45,149 nt of DNA from Gammaproteobacteria bacterium. GTDB lineage: Bacteria > Pseudomonadota > Gammaproteobacteria > Nevskiales > Nevskiaceae. Below, in pieces: positions 18,053-26,286 of this stretch (its first letter is position 1; every line of letters starts with the position of its first letter). Where the stretch lies: the NCBI GenBank assembly GCA_022599775.1, contig JAHZLQ010000012.1, forward strand, positions 1 through 45,149, in the 5' to 3' direction. The notes beneath the pieces are model-generated. The model searched no databases and had not been told where the DNA came from. It worked only from the letters and a program-made list of their open reading frames with translations. The position numbers and the translations under genes are program-made.

Positions 18053-18064
18053 GCCGCTAGAGTG
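18053..18064 (+). promoter_or_regulatory. Shared upstream motif, copy 2
   Basis: GCCGCTAGAGTG, matching copy 1 at 11 of 12 positions, lies 98 bases before the second Thr-rich gene and is followed by GACTATAGG, a possible weak -10 box. It implies that the second gene has its own promoter rather than relying on read-through. Confidence 0.35.
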
Positions 18065-18114
18065 GCGACTATAGGCAGTGGCGGCTCCAACATCCGCTGC
18101 TGCCATGTCCATAT

Positions 18115-18151
18115 TTCGAACGGCCATTTTCGAACGGTCACTTCCGAACGG
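18115..18151 (+). repeat. Three tandem 14-bp direct repeats in the 5' leader
   Basis: TTCGAACGG occurs at 18115-18123 and 18129-18137, and TCCGAACGG at 18143-18151, each 14 bases apart and joined by similar linkers (CCATT, TCACT). The third copy runs straight into the GGAG ribosome site of the gene starting at 18163. Regular spacing in a leader suggests a site for an oligomeric DNA- or RNA-binding protein controlling translation or transcription. The arrangement itself is certain; the function is not. Confidence 0.6.
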
Positions 18152-18162
18152 AGTTTCCACGC

Positions 18163-18432
18163 ATGAGCAGCACAATCAAGGTTCTCGCGATCGCATTGGC
18201 AATGACGGCAGCGCCCGCCGCATTCGCGCAGGAATCCGGCAATTCCGCAGGCTTTGGTGCCACCGAGAATGCCTCGGGCAATGCCAAATGGATGTCGGTC
18301 GGCGTCACGACAGGCGCGGCCGTGGTGATCGGCGCCGCGATTGCGGCCGCCACCGATGATGACAATGCCGGGTCCGATACGTCCCCCGGCACTTCGACCA
18401 CCGGGACATCGACGGCAACCAGTACCAACTGA
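18163..18432 (+). CDS. Small exported Thr/Ser-rich protein, GfcA/YjbE-like paralogue
   Basis: The product has 89 residues with the same plan as the gene before it: signal peptide (1-22, cleavage after AFA), a short Asn/Ser/Gly region, a Gly/Ala-rich hydrophobic segment (about 46-63, VGVTTGAAVVIGAAIAAA), an acidic TDDDN patch, and a Ser/Thr/Gly tail. The two proteins are clear paralogues from a tandem duplication, with strongest likeness in the signal peptide, the hydrophobic segment and the acidic patch. Its own leader carries the shared motif and three 14-bp repeats, and a strong terminator follows, so it is likely a separate transcription unit. Its role in exopolysaccharide production is inferred from GfcA/YjbE. 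Confidence 0.75.
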   Translation: MSSTIKVLAIALAMTAAPAAFAQESGNSAGFGATENASGNAKWMSVGVTTGAAVVIGAAIAAATDDDNAGSDTSPGTSTTGTSTATSTN

Positions 18433-18456
18433 GTCTGCTCGCACTACGTGCAAAAG

Positions 18457-18485
18457 GGCCGCCCTTGCGAGGGCGGTCTTTTTTT
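18457..18485 (+). terminator. Intrinsic terminator after the Thr-rich genes
   Basis: A 9-bp stem GGCCGCCCT (18457-18465) pairs with AGGGCGGTC (18470-18478) with one G-T pair around the loop TGCG. Seven T (18479-18485) follow. It lies 24 bases after the stop of the second Thr-rich gene and separates it from the convergent lipoprotein gene. Confidence 0.92.
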
Positions 18486-18587
18486 ATGGGTTCGCGGACA
18501 ATCCGGTACGCCTTGAATGGCCGAAGCTCGGCACGCCAAGAATCCGCTTCCGACGCTGACACCGTAAGGTGACGAAACATCTCGGAA

Positions 18588-19253
18588 TCAAGCAGTCTTT
18601 AGCAGACGTTCCCAATTCAGGGCCGGCGCATCCTCATGGAAAGAACGCCTGCCGGCAATCGCGACACCGTCGGAGCGTCGAAACCAATAATGATTCGTGA
18701 GTTCCGAGCGGCGAGTCGGGAAATTCAGATTCTCCACCACGGGAACCACCCGGTGTTCCAGACCGAGAATGGCCAGGTCGGTTTCCGCACCAATCTCGAA
18801 GCGGGCTTGAAATGGTACGCCGTATTCTCGCGGCTCCAGCATATCCAAGGTCCCATTCAGCGGGCGCCCCTCAAGCTGCGAAATTGCTTCCAAGCCCAAC
18901 ACGGGAATACCCGAATACTCGAAACGGCCCAGATCATTTGGCAGTCCCGCGGTGGATGCAATCAATCCATTTTGGGTTTCGATCAACACGCGATCTTCAG
19001 AGCGCCAGGTTGCACGATAGGGCGGCTCCAGCGTTTCCATGATCAAGACCGCCTTGGGATTGTTGCCGGCCCAAAACCCCATTGCCGAATAAGGGATCGC
19101 AAGAATCTCTTCAGCACTCAGCGAATAAGTGCGAGGCGTCCAATAGGCAGCTTTCAAGGTTTCATAGGCCAGCCGCGCACTGGAGTTGGCGGAACATCCC
19201 GCCGCGAGACCAGCACCCGCCAATCCAAGAAAATCCCGGCGATTTAACGACAT
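18588..19253 (-). CDS. YjbF/GfcB-family lipoprotein
   Basis: The product has 221 residues. The N-terminus combines a twin-arginine motif (NRRDFLGLAG, residues 4-13) with a lipobox (LAAGC, Cys20), suggesting export of a folded lipoprotein by the TAT route. The mature part matches the YjbF/GfcB family: an N-terminal region leading to a beta-rich domain with RTYSLSAEEILAIPYSAMGFWAGNN, IETQNGLIASTAGLPND and a C-terminal NHYWFRRSDGVAIAGRRS. GfcB/YjbF is needed for group 4 capsule or Yjb polysaccharide secretion. It is convergent with the Thr-rich genes and downstream of the H-NS gene. The family call is fairly sure, the TAT route is inferred. Confidence 0.85.
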   Translation of the reverse strand: MSLNRRDFLGLAGAGLAAGCSANSSARLAYETLKAAYWTPRTYSLSAEEILAIPYSAMGFWAGNNPKAVLIMETLEPPYRATWRSEDRVLIETQNGLIASTAGLPNDLGRFEYSGIPVLGLEAISQLEGRPLNGTLDMLEPREYGVPFQARFEIGAETDLAILGLEHRVVPVVENLNFPTRRSELTNHYWFRRSDGVAIAGRRSFHEDAPALNWERLLKTA

Positions 19254-19363
19254 AGCTTTTACATAGGCCCGGAAGAACTACCCACGGCTTGGCATGCTTG
19301 CCAAAGCCTCAGCGCGAATCAAACGAAGGCGAGCTGGTTTGCCCAGCCCGCCCGTGGCGACCA

Positions 19364-19672
19364 TCAGATCAGGAAGCTTTCCCGCTTCTTGCCGGCCGCT
19401 TCAGCTTCGACAACCCACTTCGGGGCGCGGCCGCGGCCGGTCCAGGTATCGCCCGTCACCGGATTCTTGTACTTCGGCTTGACGGTCCCCTTGGCAGACG
19501 ACGACGATTTTGACTTGCCGCCCGAAAGTCCGAGATCGGAAGCGCTGAGTCCATATTGCTGGATTTTTGCCTTGACCTCAGCAATCACGTCCTGAAGCTC
19601 TTTCTTTCGGAGGTCTTCAGCCTGCTGCTGAAGCTTTTCGATTTGTTGTACCAGTTCCTTGTACGTCGCCAT
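19364..19672 (-). CDS. H-NS family nucleoid protein
   Basis: The product has 102 residues. An N-terminal coiled-coil oligomerisation region (about 1-40, KELVQQIEKLQQQAEDLRKK) is joined by a Ser/Lys linker to the C-terminal AT-hook-like DNA-binding domain (YKNPVTGDTWTGRGRAPKWV, about 68-87), as in BpH3/HvrA-type H-NS proteins. These silence AT-rich, often acquired, genes. The ribosome site GGAGG lies 10 bases before the ATG. It lies 110 bases upstream of the YjbF-like gene in the same direction, so it may regulate the adjacent polysaccharide locus, but most such proteins act globally. Confidence 0.92.
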   Translation of the reverse strand: MATYKELVQQIEKLQQQAEDLRKKELQDVIAEVKAKIQQYGLSASDLGLSGGKSKSSSSAKGTVKPKYKNPVTGDTWTGRGRAPKWVVEAEAAGKKRESFLI

Positions 19673-19850
19673 CAGCTAATACCTCCCGATTATTTCTTGA
19701 ATGTTTGACGAATCGCATGACCGACGCTTATAGCATCCTCGATAAACGGGTGGTATTCAAGTAGCCGGTAAAGATTGATTGGCGAGATAAAGGTACGGCC
19801 CGGATGTCTGCGTGCATGGGAGTGACGAATAAATCGTCGCTCCGCTAAGA

Positions 19851-21983
19851 TTATTTCACGCTGAAGTTCACGATATTTGATTTGATCGAGCTTTCGGCAC
19901 TCGTCGCCTTGACCTGCACGGTGTGATTGCCCGGGTTCAGCGACCATTTCCAGTTGGGCTGAGCGGTGACCGCGCGCTGCTGATCATCGACGAACCAAGT
20001 GAATTCGGCCGTGGTGTGGTTCGTGCGGACTTCGAATTGCAGGCTTTGCCTTTCAATCGGAATCCGCGGATCAATCACGATGTTTAAACCGTCAAACGGC
20101 TGAACCCAGCGGATATGAACGTCGGATTCGGCGCCGGGCGCGGCAGAATCAAAACCCCGCGGCGTCGAAGGCTCGATATCCACAGCGCGTGCCGCGGCCA
20201 GCGGCCGGCTCGGTAGCTGCGCAAGTATCGACCGGACCAGCAAGGCCGGGCCGATGGCGCCGGTCACACCATCGGTTTCGCGGCGCGCGAGGCTGCCGGC
20301 CCAGACGACGACGAGAAAATCCCGGTCGAAGGCGACCGTCCACGCATCGTGATAGTCGCTGGACGTGCCGGTCTTGACGGCAACGTTGTGCTGAAAGCGC
20401 AGCACGCCACCTTCGCCAAATTCAAGGTATCGCGACGTTTCATCCCTCAGTATCGTTCGGATCGCCGCCGCGGCGGGGGCGGAGATCACGGATGCTTGCA
20501 CCGGCTCTGTTTCGCCTTCGATCAGACTCAGGTCTCGATATGTGCCCTTGGTCGCGATCGCCGAATAGGCCTGGGCAAGTTCCAGCGGCGTCACTTCGCC
20601 ATTACCCAGAGCGAGACCGTCGCCGTAGAGATTGGGGTGTGCGCTGAGGGACTTGATTCCGAGCGCGCGCAGGCCGCTGAGGAAGCGGTCGGCGCCGACG
20701 AACTGCAGCGTCAGCACCGCGGGAATGTTGAGCGAATTTCCAAGGGCCTCCCGCACGGTAACGGTCCCGTAGTGCCCGCCACTGTAGTTGCTGTAAACGT
20801 GCTGCCCCTGCCCTACGCGCTCGGCGAGACGCTGATCGACGATCTCGGTGTCGGGCGTCCATCCGCGATCGAAGGCCATGGCGTAAAGCAGCGGCTTGAG
20901 CGTGGAACCCGGTTGCCGGGGCGCAGTGACGGCGTCCACGCCGTCGACGTAACGGGTGCCTCGGTGCGCACTGACCCAGGCACGGACGTGATTTCCGTCG
21001 AGATCGACGACCACGGCCGCGATATCGGTCACGCCGCGATCGGCCAGATCATCGAGCCGCACATAGGCCAGATCCTGTATCCGTTTCTGCAGGCCGGCGT
21101 CGAGGCTGGTCAGGACCGGCTTGCCGTCGAGTCCGGCACGCCCGCGCATGAGCACCGCCCGCCGGAAATGCGGTGCCCAGATGCCGGGCATCGGCATGCG
21201 CGACTGGCGCACCTGCAGGGCGGCGGTCCGAAACGTGGCGGCGTCCAATAGACCGGACTCGATCGAACGCGCCGCGAGGCGCTCGATCGCGCCGTCGATA
21301 CGGCCGGGGTGGCGCGCAGGGTCCAGTGCCGACGGTGCACGCACCAGTACCGCCAGACTCAGAATCTCACGCGGGTTCAGGGTTTCGAGTTCCCGGCCGT
21401 AGTAGTAGTGCGCGGCCTGAACCGCGCCGCGGCGATTCGCGCCATACGGAACCTGATTCAGGTAGAACTCGAGAATCTGCGATTTGGAGAATCGCCGCTC
21501 CAGCCGCATTGCTTCGAAGCCCTCGACCCAGCGCGACCATACCGTCCGCGGCCGGGGATTGAGCAGGCGCACGACCTGTTCGCTGATGGTGCTGGCGCCG
21601 CGCACCGACTGCCCCGCGCGCAGGTTCTGGACCAGCGCGGACAGGCGGGCGAGCCAGTCGGGCCCGTGATGCCGCCAGTAGCGTTTGTCCTCGGCCAGAA
21701 CCATGGACTCGCGCAGCAGCACCGGCATCGCTTCCAGACGCAGTTGCTGATCGACGTTCCAGGATTCGAGCGTGCCGGAATAGATCGGCACGCCGTGGCG
21801 GTCCAGCAATCGGGTCTCGGCGCTGGAGCCCGGCGCGCTCAACGTGGCGGGAAGCGCGCGCTGCGCGAACAGCGTGGCTGTGACCAGGGCGGTGACTCCG
21901 ATCAGCCCGCCAAGACCCACGAAGCAGAGCCATCTCGAACGAACCGCATGGCCCGAAGCCACGGCTTTGCGAGCGGCTTTCAT
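19851..21983 (-). CDS. pbpC: Penicillin-binding protein 1C
   Basis: A bifunctional peptidoglycan synthase of 710 residues anchored by an N-terminal transmembrane helix (about 20-42). The GT51 glycosyltransferase domain shows AEDKRYWRHHG and RGASTISEQVVRLL. The transpeptidase domain has the active-site SxxK (STLK in RQPGSTLKPLLYA), SxN (SNYSGG) and KTGTS. The last 90 or so residues form the Ig-like BiPBP_C domain characteristic of PBP1C. The frame is open to a TTG at 22001; the ATG at 21983 with GGAG just in front is preferred. It stands 57 bases downstream of the ilvD start region's opposite neighbour, with no alpha-2-macroglobulin (yfhM) partner gene in the window, unlike many genomes. Confidence 0.93.
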   Translation of the reverse strand: MKAARKAVASGHAVRSRWLCFVGLGGLIGVTALVTATLFAQRALPATLSAPGSSAETRLLDRHGVPIYSGTLESWNVDQQLRLEAMPVLLRESMVLAEDKRYWRHHGPDWLARLSALVQNLRAGQSVRGASTISEQVVRLLNPRPRTVWSRWVEGFEAMRLERRFSKSQILEFYLNQVPYGANRRGAVQAAHYYYGRELETLNPREILSLAVLVRAPSALDPARHPGRIDGAIERLAARSIESGLLDAATFRTAALQVRQSRMPMPGIWAPHFRRAVLMRGRAGLDGKPVLTSLDAGLQKRIQDLAYVRLDDLADRGVTDIAAVVVDLDGNHVRAWVSAHRGTRYVDGVDAVTAPRQPGSTLKPLLYAMAFDRGWTPDTEIVDQRLAERVGQGQHVYSNYSGGHYGTVTVREALGNSLNIPAVLTLQFVGADRFLSGLRALGIKSLSAHPNLYGDGLALGNGEVTPLELAQAYSAIATKGTYRDLSLIEGETEPVQASVISAPAAAAIRTILRDETSRYLEFGEGGVLRFQHNVAVKTGTSSDYHDAWTVAFDRDFLVVVWAGSLARRETDGVTGAIGPALLVRSILAQLPSRPLAAARAVDIEPSTPRGFDSAAPGAESDVHIRWVQPFDGLNIVIDPRIPIERQSLQFEVRTNHTTAEFTWFVDDQQRAVTAQPNWKWSLNPGNHTVQVKATSAESSIKSNIVNFSVK

Positions 21984-22058
21984 CGTTCTCCGAATCCGCA
22001 AATATCGCGAGCCGGCTTGATGCCGTGGCGACTGACTGCGGAATCGCGCATCAGGCGC

Positions 22059-23744
22059 TCAGTCGCCGTCCGTCACCGCGCCCTTGGAGGCCGTGGACAC
22101 CAGGCGCGCGAACTTGTGCAGCACGCCACGCGTGTACTTCGGCGCCGGGCGGGTCCAGGCGACACGCCGCCGCTCGATCTCGGCGTCTTCGACATTCAAC
22201 TGAATCAGCAGTTTTCGGGCGTCGATGGTGACCGAATCGCCTTCCTCGATCAGTGCGATGACGCCGCCTTCGTAGGCTTCGGGCGCCACGTGGCCGACCA
22301 CCATGCCCCAGGTTCCGCCCGAAAATCGTCCGTCGGTGATGAGACCCACCGACTCGCCCAGACCCTTGCCGATCAGCGCGGAGGTGGGTGCCAGCATTTC
22401 ACGCATACCGGGCCCGCCCTTGGGGCCTTCGTAGCGGATCACGACGACATCGCCGGGACTGATCCGATCCGCGAGTATCGCGGCCATCACCGCATCTTCG
22501 GAATCGTAGACGCGTGCCGGGCCGGTGATCACCGGATTCTTGAGGCCGGTGATCTTGGCGACACAGCCTTCGGGCGACAGATTGCCCTTGAGAATCGCCA
22601 AGTGTCCCTGCTGGTACATCGGCTGTTCGAACGGCCGGATCACGTCCTGTCCCTGGGGTGGTGTATCCGGAACGCCCGCCAATACTTCGGCGATGGTCTG
22701 GCCGCTGATCGTGAGGCAGTCGCCGTGCAGCAGACCGTTGACCAGCAGCATCTTCATCACTTGCGGGATGCCACCGACGGCATGCAGATCGGTGGCCACG
22801 TATTTGCCGGATGGCTTGAGGTCGCACAGCACCGGCACCTTGAGGCGCATGCGCTCGAAATCGTCGATTGTCCAGTCGATATCGGCCGCGTGCGTCGCTG
22901 CCAGCAGATGCAGGACCGCATTGGTCGAGCCTCCGGTGGCCATGATCACGGCCACGGCGTTTTCGATCGCCTGCTTCGTGACGATATCACGCGGCTTGCG
23001 ATCCTTGATCACCGCATCGACCAGCGTAGCGGCCGATCGCGCCACCGAATCGCCTTTCTCGGCGTCGGGGTTCGCCATCGTCGAAGAATTCGGCAGCGAC
23101 AGGCCCAAAGCCTCGATCGCGCTGGACATGGTGTTGGCGGTATACATGCCGCCGCAGGCGCCGAAACTCGGGCAGGCATTCCTTTCGATGCCTTCGAAAT
23201 CCTCTTTCGCCATCTTGCCGGCGCTGTACGCACCCACGGCTTCGAACGAGGACACGATGGTCAGTGGCTGAGTTTTCCAGCGACCGGGCTTGATCGTGCC
23301 GCCGTAACAGAAGATCGACGGTACGTTCATGCGCAGCATCGCGATCAGCGCGCCCGGCATGTTCTTGTCACAACCGCCGATCGCCAGGAACCCGTCCATG
23401 CACTGCGACTGCACCGCGGTCTCGATCGAATCCGCGATCACCTCGCGCGACACCAGCGAGAACTTCATGCCGTCCGTGCCCATCGAGATGCCATCGGTGA
23501 CCGTCGGAAAGCCGAAGGTCTGCGGCATCGCCCCGGCCTCGCGCAACGCGGTCTCGGCGCGCGCGGCGAGACCGCCGATGCCGGCGTTGCAGGGGTTCAT
23601 CGTGGAATGACCGCTGGCGATGCCGACAATCGGCTTCTCGAAGTCAGTGTCGGTAAAGCCGACGGCACGCAGCATGGCCCGATTCGGGGAGCGGGCCACG
23701 CCTTGCGTAATCGTGCTGGAACGGTGATTGGCTTTCTTGCTCAT
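22059..23744 (-). CDS. ilvD: Dihydroxy-acid dehydratase
   Basis: Catalyses dehydration of 2,3-dihydroxy-isovalerate or -methylvalerate in branched-chain amino acid synthesis. The 561-residue product shows cluster ligands in CDKNMPGA and [12 protein letters not shown], the latter also carrying conserved substrate residues, and a C-terminal region with [10 protein letters not shown]. Its length and motifs fit the shorter, [2Fe-2S]-type branch of the family rather than the 616-residue E. coli enzyme; cluster type is inferred. The ATG at 23744 (MSKKANHRS) is chosen over an upstream in-frame start at 23795. It is divergent from the beta-lactamase-fold gene and followed by pbpC. Confidence 0.96.
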   Translation of the reverse strand: MSKKANHRSSTITQGVARSPNRAMLRAVGFTDTDFEKPIVGIASGHSTMNPCNAGIGGLAARAETALREAGAMPQTFGFPTVTDGISMGTDGMKFSLVSREVIADSIETAVQSQCMDGFLAIGGCDKNMPGALIAMLRMNVPSIFCYGGTIKPGRWKTQPLTIVSSFEAVGAYSAGKMAKEDFEGIERNACPSFGACGGMYTANTMSSAIEALGLSLPNSSTMANPDAEKGDSVARSAATLVDAVIKDRKPRDIVTKQAIENAVAVIMATGGSTNAVLHLLAATHAADIDWTIDDFERMRLKVPVLCDLKPSGKYVATDLHAVGGIPQVMKMLLVNGLLHGDCLTISGQTIAEVLAGVPDTPPQGQDVIRPFEQPMYQQGHLAILKGNLSPEGCVAKITGLKNPVITGPARVYDSEDAVMAAILADRISPGDVVVIRYEGPKGGPGMREMLAPTSALIGKGLGESVGLITDGRFSGGTWGMVVGHVAPEAYEGGVIALIEEGDSVTIDARKLLIQLNVEDAEIERRRVAWTRPAPKYTRGVLHKFARLVSTASKGAVTDGD

Positions 23745-23867
23745 TCGCGGCGGCTGATGACTTTGGTTATGGTGAATCGGCCATCGGCGTCGCAATGGTC
23801 GCCTTCAAACCCAGGCCCATGGCATTGGAACAACGGTATTGTCGGGTGGCTCAATGGAGATCGATTG

Positions 23868-25013
23868 ATGACATGGAATCTGCGGCGCTCAAGACTACTC
23901 GGCGCGCCCCTCCGCGAAAAGCGCGGCACTGCGCAGATTGCAATGCTGGCAATCGGCCTGAGCCTGAGTGCATGCGGCGGCGGTGGCGGTGGCGGTGGTA
24001 GCGGCGGCAATGATGATGGCGAGGACCCGGCGCCCGACTACGACTGGAGCGTGCTGCGATCCACGCTGGACAGTTATGTGCCCGACACCGTGTCCGGCTA
24101 TGCGTTCAATCTCAACGTGGACGGCGTCAGCCAGTTCACGCAGGCCGGTGGCGATATTAGCGTCGACAGTTCGGTACTCACCGCCTCGGCCACCAAGGCT
24201 CCGTCGGCCGCTGCGATTCTGACCCTGGTCGATCTCGACCTGCTCGACCTGGACGAACCGGTCGAAACCTATCTGCAGGACAGCATCGACTGGCCGTTCG
24301 CAAAGCGCTCGATCACGATGCGGATGCTGCTCAATCACACCTCCGGGCTGCAGACCGACCCCGACTGTCTGTCCGAAGCCGTGACCGTCACCATGCAGGA
24401 GTGCGTACAGGAAATCGCCGACGCGGCGCTTGGTTTCCTGCCCGGCGCCGCCTTCTCCTACGGTGGCGGCAGCTATCAGGTCGCCGGCTATATCGCCACG
24501 GTCTTGAGCGGACAAACCTGGAACGACTTCTTCGACATGGCCCTGGCTGAGCCGCTGGACATGCCGAGCTATCAATTCTTTGGTGATGAAAATCCAAGGG
24601 TCGCTGGCGGCGGGACGACCACGGCCGATGACTACCGCCATTTCCAGCAGATGTTTCTCAACGGCGGCGTCTACGAGGGCCGTCAGGTGCTGTCGGCCGA
24701 CATCATCGCGGAGATGTCCACCGACCAGATCGCCGGCCGCCTGAAGGTCGGAACGCCGCTGGATCGCAACGACTTCCCCGGCTACGCCTTCGGCTGGTGG
24801 ATCTCCTCGCCGGAGCTGCATCCCGGCAGCACCGGCCCGGAACTCAGCGATCCCGGTCTGTTCGGTGCCGTGCCCTGGCTGGATCTGGACCTGAACTACA
24901 GCGCGGTCTCGCTGATCCTCAGCGATACCGACACCGGGCTGGACATTTTCAGCACGGCCCGCGGCCTGATCCTCGACGAATTGCTCGGTACGGAAGAATC
25001 AGCGCAACCCTAA
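23868..25013 (+). CDS. Beta-lactamase/esterase-fold serine hydrolase lipoprotein
   Basis: The product has 381 residues. A signal peptide ends in the lipobox LSAC (Cys36), followed by a run of eight Gly and an acidic linker, so it should be tethered to the outer membrane. The rest is the class C beta-lactamase/family VIII esterase fold. The nucleophile motif is SATK at 107-110, the MLLNHTSGL stretch is typical of the family, and FGAVPWLDLD near the C-terminus is also family-like. The usual YxN/YxS motif appears as YGG in FSYGGGSYQVAGY, an uncommon variant. GGAG lies 8 bases before the ATG at 23868; the much longer open frame upstream runs antisense to ilvD and pbpC and is not coding. The substrate is unknown; true beta-lactam hydrolysis is doubtful. 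Confidence 0.88.
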   Translation: MTWNLRRSRLLGAPLREKRGTAQIAMLAIGLSLSACGGGGGGGGSGGNDDGEDPAPDYDWSVLRSTLDSYVPDTVSGYAFNLNVDGVSQFTQAGGDISVDSSVLTASATKAPSAAAILTLVDLDLLDLDEPVETYLQDSIDWPFAKRSITMRMLLNHTSGLQTDPDCLSEAVTVTMQECVQEIADAALGFLPGAAFSYGGGSYQVAGYIATVLSGQTWNDFFDMALAEPLDMPSYQFFGDENPRVAGGGTTTADDYRHFQQMFLNGGVYEGRQVLSADIIAEMSTDQIAGRLKVGTPLDRNDFPGYAFGWWISSPELHPGSTGPELSDPGLFGAVPWLDLDLNYSAVSLILSDTDTGLDIFSTARGLILDELLGTEESAQP

Positions 25014-25170
25014 CGGCCATGCCGCGAGCGATACCCGACAGAATGAATCTGCTGCGGCACGGCCGTTGCCCTCACCCACCGCTCGCAGTCGCGAGCGGCC
25101 CGGCATCACGCCGCGCGAGATTCACGTTAAGCGCTTCTCGTTTGAATGCCGTCAATCTCGGAACGCCGTT

Positions 25171-25276
25171 CTCCCTTCTCCCTCCGGGAGAAGGGTTGGG
25201 GATGAGGGCGCTGTTCGGGCCAATCACAAAAAAATGCAACGAGAAGCGCCCTCACCCCCAGCCCCTCTCCTCCCAA
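25171..25276. repeat. Inverted pair of REP-like elements between convergent genes
   Basis: The hairpin CCCTTCTCCC/GGGAGAAGGG (25173-25195, loop TCC) and the adjoining TTGGGGATGAGGGCG are the exact reverse-strand form of the core repeated in the array at 3694-4400. A second, partial element in opposite orientation (25245-25276) pairs with it: 25193-25212 and 25245-25264 are complementary at 18 of 20 positions. Lying between two convergent genes, the large stem may stop transcription from both sides. The rest of the gap 25014-25355 shows nothing. Confidence 0.7.
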
Positions 25277-25355
25277 ACGACGACGGCGAACGAATCCGCC
25301 GACGACAAATGTCACGATCTGAGCGTAGGCGGCTCTGGCAAGCCCGTGCTGGCGG

Positions 25356-25991
25356 TCAGTCCTTGGGCTGCGCGGTCACGCGTAGATACGGCTTGAGCGC
25401 TTTCCAACCCTGCGGAAACAGGGATTTCGCATCCTCGTCCGATACCGCAGGCACGATGATCACGTCTTCGCCCTGCTTCCAGTTCACCGGCGTGGCGACC
25501 TTGTGCTTGTCCGTGAGTTGCAGCGAGTCGATGACTCTCAGGATCTCGTCGAAATTGCGGCCGGTGGACGCCGGATAGGTGATCATCAGACGCACCTTCT
25601 TGCTCGGGTCGATCACGAACACGCTGCGCACCGTCAGCGTGCCGCTGGCATTCGGGTGGATCATGCCGTACAGCTCGGCGACCTTGCGTTCCGGGTCCGC
25701 GATCAGCGGAAAGTTCAGGGCGCTGCCCTGGGTTTCCTCGATGTCACGACTCCAGCCCTCATGGTCCTCGAGCTTGTCCACGGACAGCCCGATCGCCTTG
25801 ACGCCGCGCTTCTCGAACTCCGGCTTGAGCTTGGCGGTGTAGCCCAGTTCCGTGGTGCACACCGGCGTGTAGTTCTTGGGATGCGAGAACAGCACGCCCC
25901 AGGAATCGCCTAGCCATTCATGAAAGCGGATCGGGCCTTGCGTGGTCTGGGTTTCGAAATCGGGGGCGGTATCGCCGAGTTGCAGTGCCAT
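25356..25991 (-). CDS. 1-Cys peroxiredoxin (Prx6 type)
   Basis: Reduces hydrogen peroxide, organic peroxides or peroxynitrite in the cytoplasm. The 211-residue product carries the peroxidatic cysteine at 45 in the Prx6 signature HPKNYTPVCTTE. The long C-terminal dimerisation domain (about 150-211) is typical of the Prx6 class, with RLMITYPASTGRNFDEILRVIDSLQLT conserved. No second resolving cysteine is present, so an external reductant is needed. An excellent Shine-Dalgarno site (AAGGAG) precedes the ATG by 6 bases. It appears monocistronic, with palindromic elements on both sides. Confidence 0.96.
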   Translation of the reverse strand: MALQLGDTAPDFETQTTQGPIRFHEWLGDSWGVLFSHPKNYTPVCTTELGYTAKLKPEFEKRGVKAIGLSVDKLEDHEGWSRDIEETQGSALNFPLIADPERKVAELYGMIHPNASGTLTVRSVFVIDPSKKVRLMITYPASTGRNFDEILRVIDSLQLTDKHKVATPVNWKQGEDVIIVPAVSDEDAKSLFPQGWKALKPYLRVTAQPKD

Positions 25992-26096
25992 GGCGTACTC
26001 CTTTCTTTGGGTCGGGGGACGTCTAGCATGCGCCTCCTTCCTGCCAATTCAAGACCTATGCAAATAACCTTTATCGTCGATACGGTCCAGCCTGCC

Positions 26097-26128
26097 GCGT
26101 GGGCGCGGCCTACGGCCTGGGCCCACGC
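26097..26128. repeat. Palindromic element GCGTGGGC-N16-GCCCACGC, copy 1
   Basis: Perfect 8-base arms (26097-26104 and 26121-26128) with an inner GGCC/GGCC pairing. It lies in the 359-base gap between the peroxiredoxin and MATE genes, which otherwise holds no gene. The same arms recur at 26287-26314. Confidence 0.55.
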
Positions 26129-26286
26129 TGCCGGCTATTGGCGTCCGGAATCCAAACGGCGTTCGGAACATCTGCACGGCTACGAGCTTGCCGTTGCGTT
26201 CGGTCTCGGAAAGCACGTGAGGTGACTGCGTTGCCACGCGATCGAGGATGAAGGTAACGCGTGAGCTTGGCGTGGTACGACATGTA

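Noticed and set aside
18588-19253. YjbF-like protein as an unrelated TAT-exported enzyme
   Set aside because: The twin-arginine start suggested this, but no redox or hydrolase motif is present and the mature sequence and gene neighbours fit YjbF/GfcB better.
19690-19850. Small minus-strand frame after pbpC
   Set aside because: The open frame runs from inside pbpC into the gap before the H-NS gene, has no recognisable motif or ribosome site, and cannot be supported.
21309-23867. Long plus-strand open frame joined in frame to the beta-lactamase-fold gene
   Set aside because: It lies antisense to pbpC and ilvD, is rich in Arg/His/Ala, has no domain motifs, and the real gene has its own ribosome site at 23868. 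It is a by-product of high-GC codon use.
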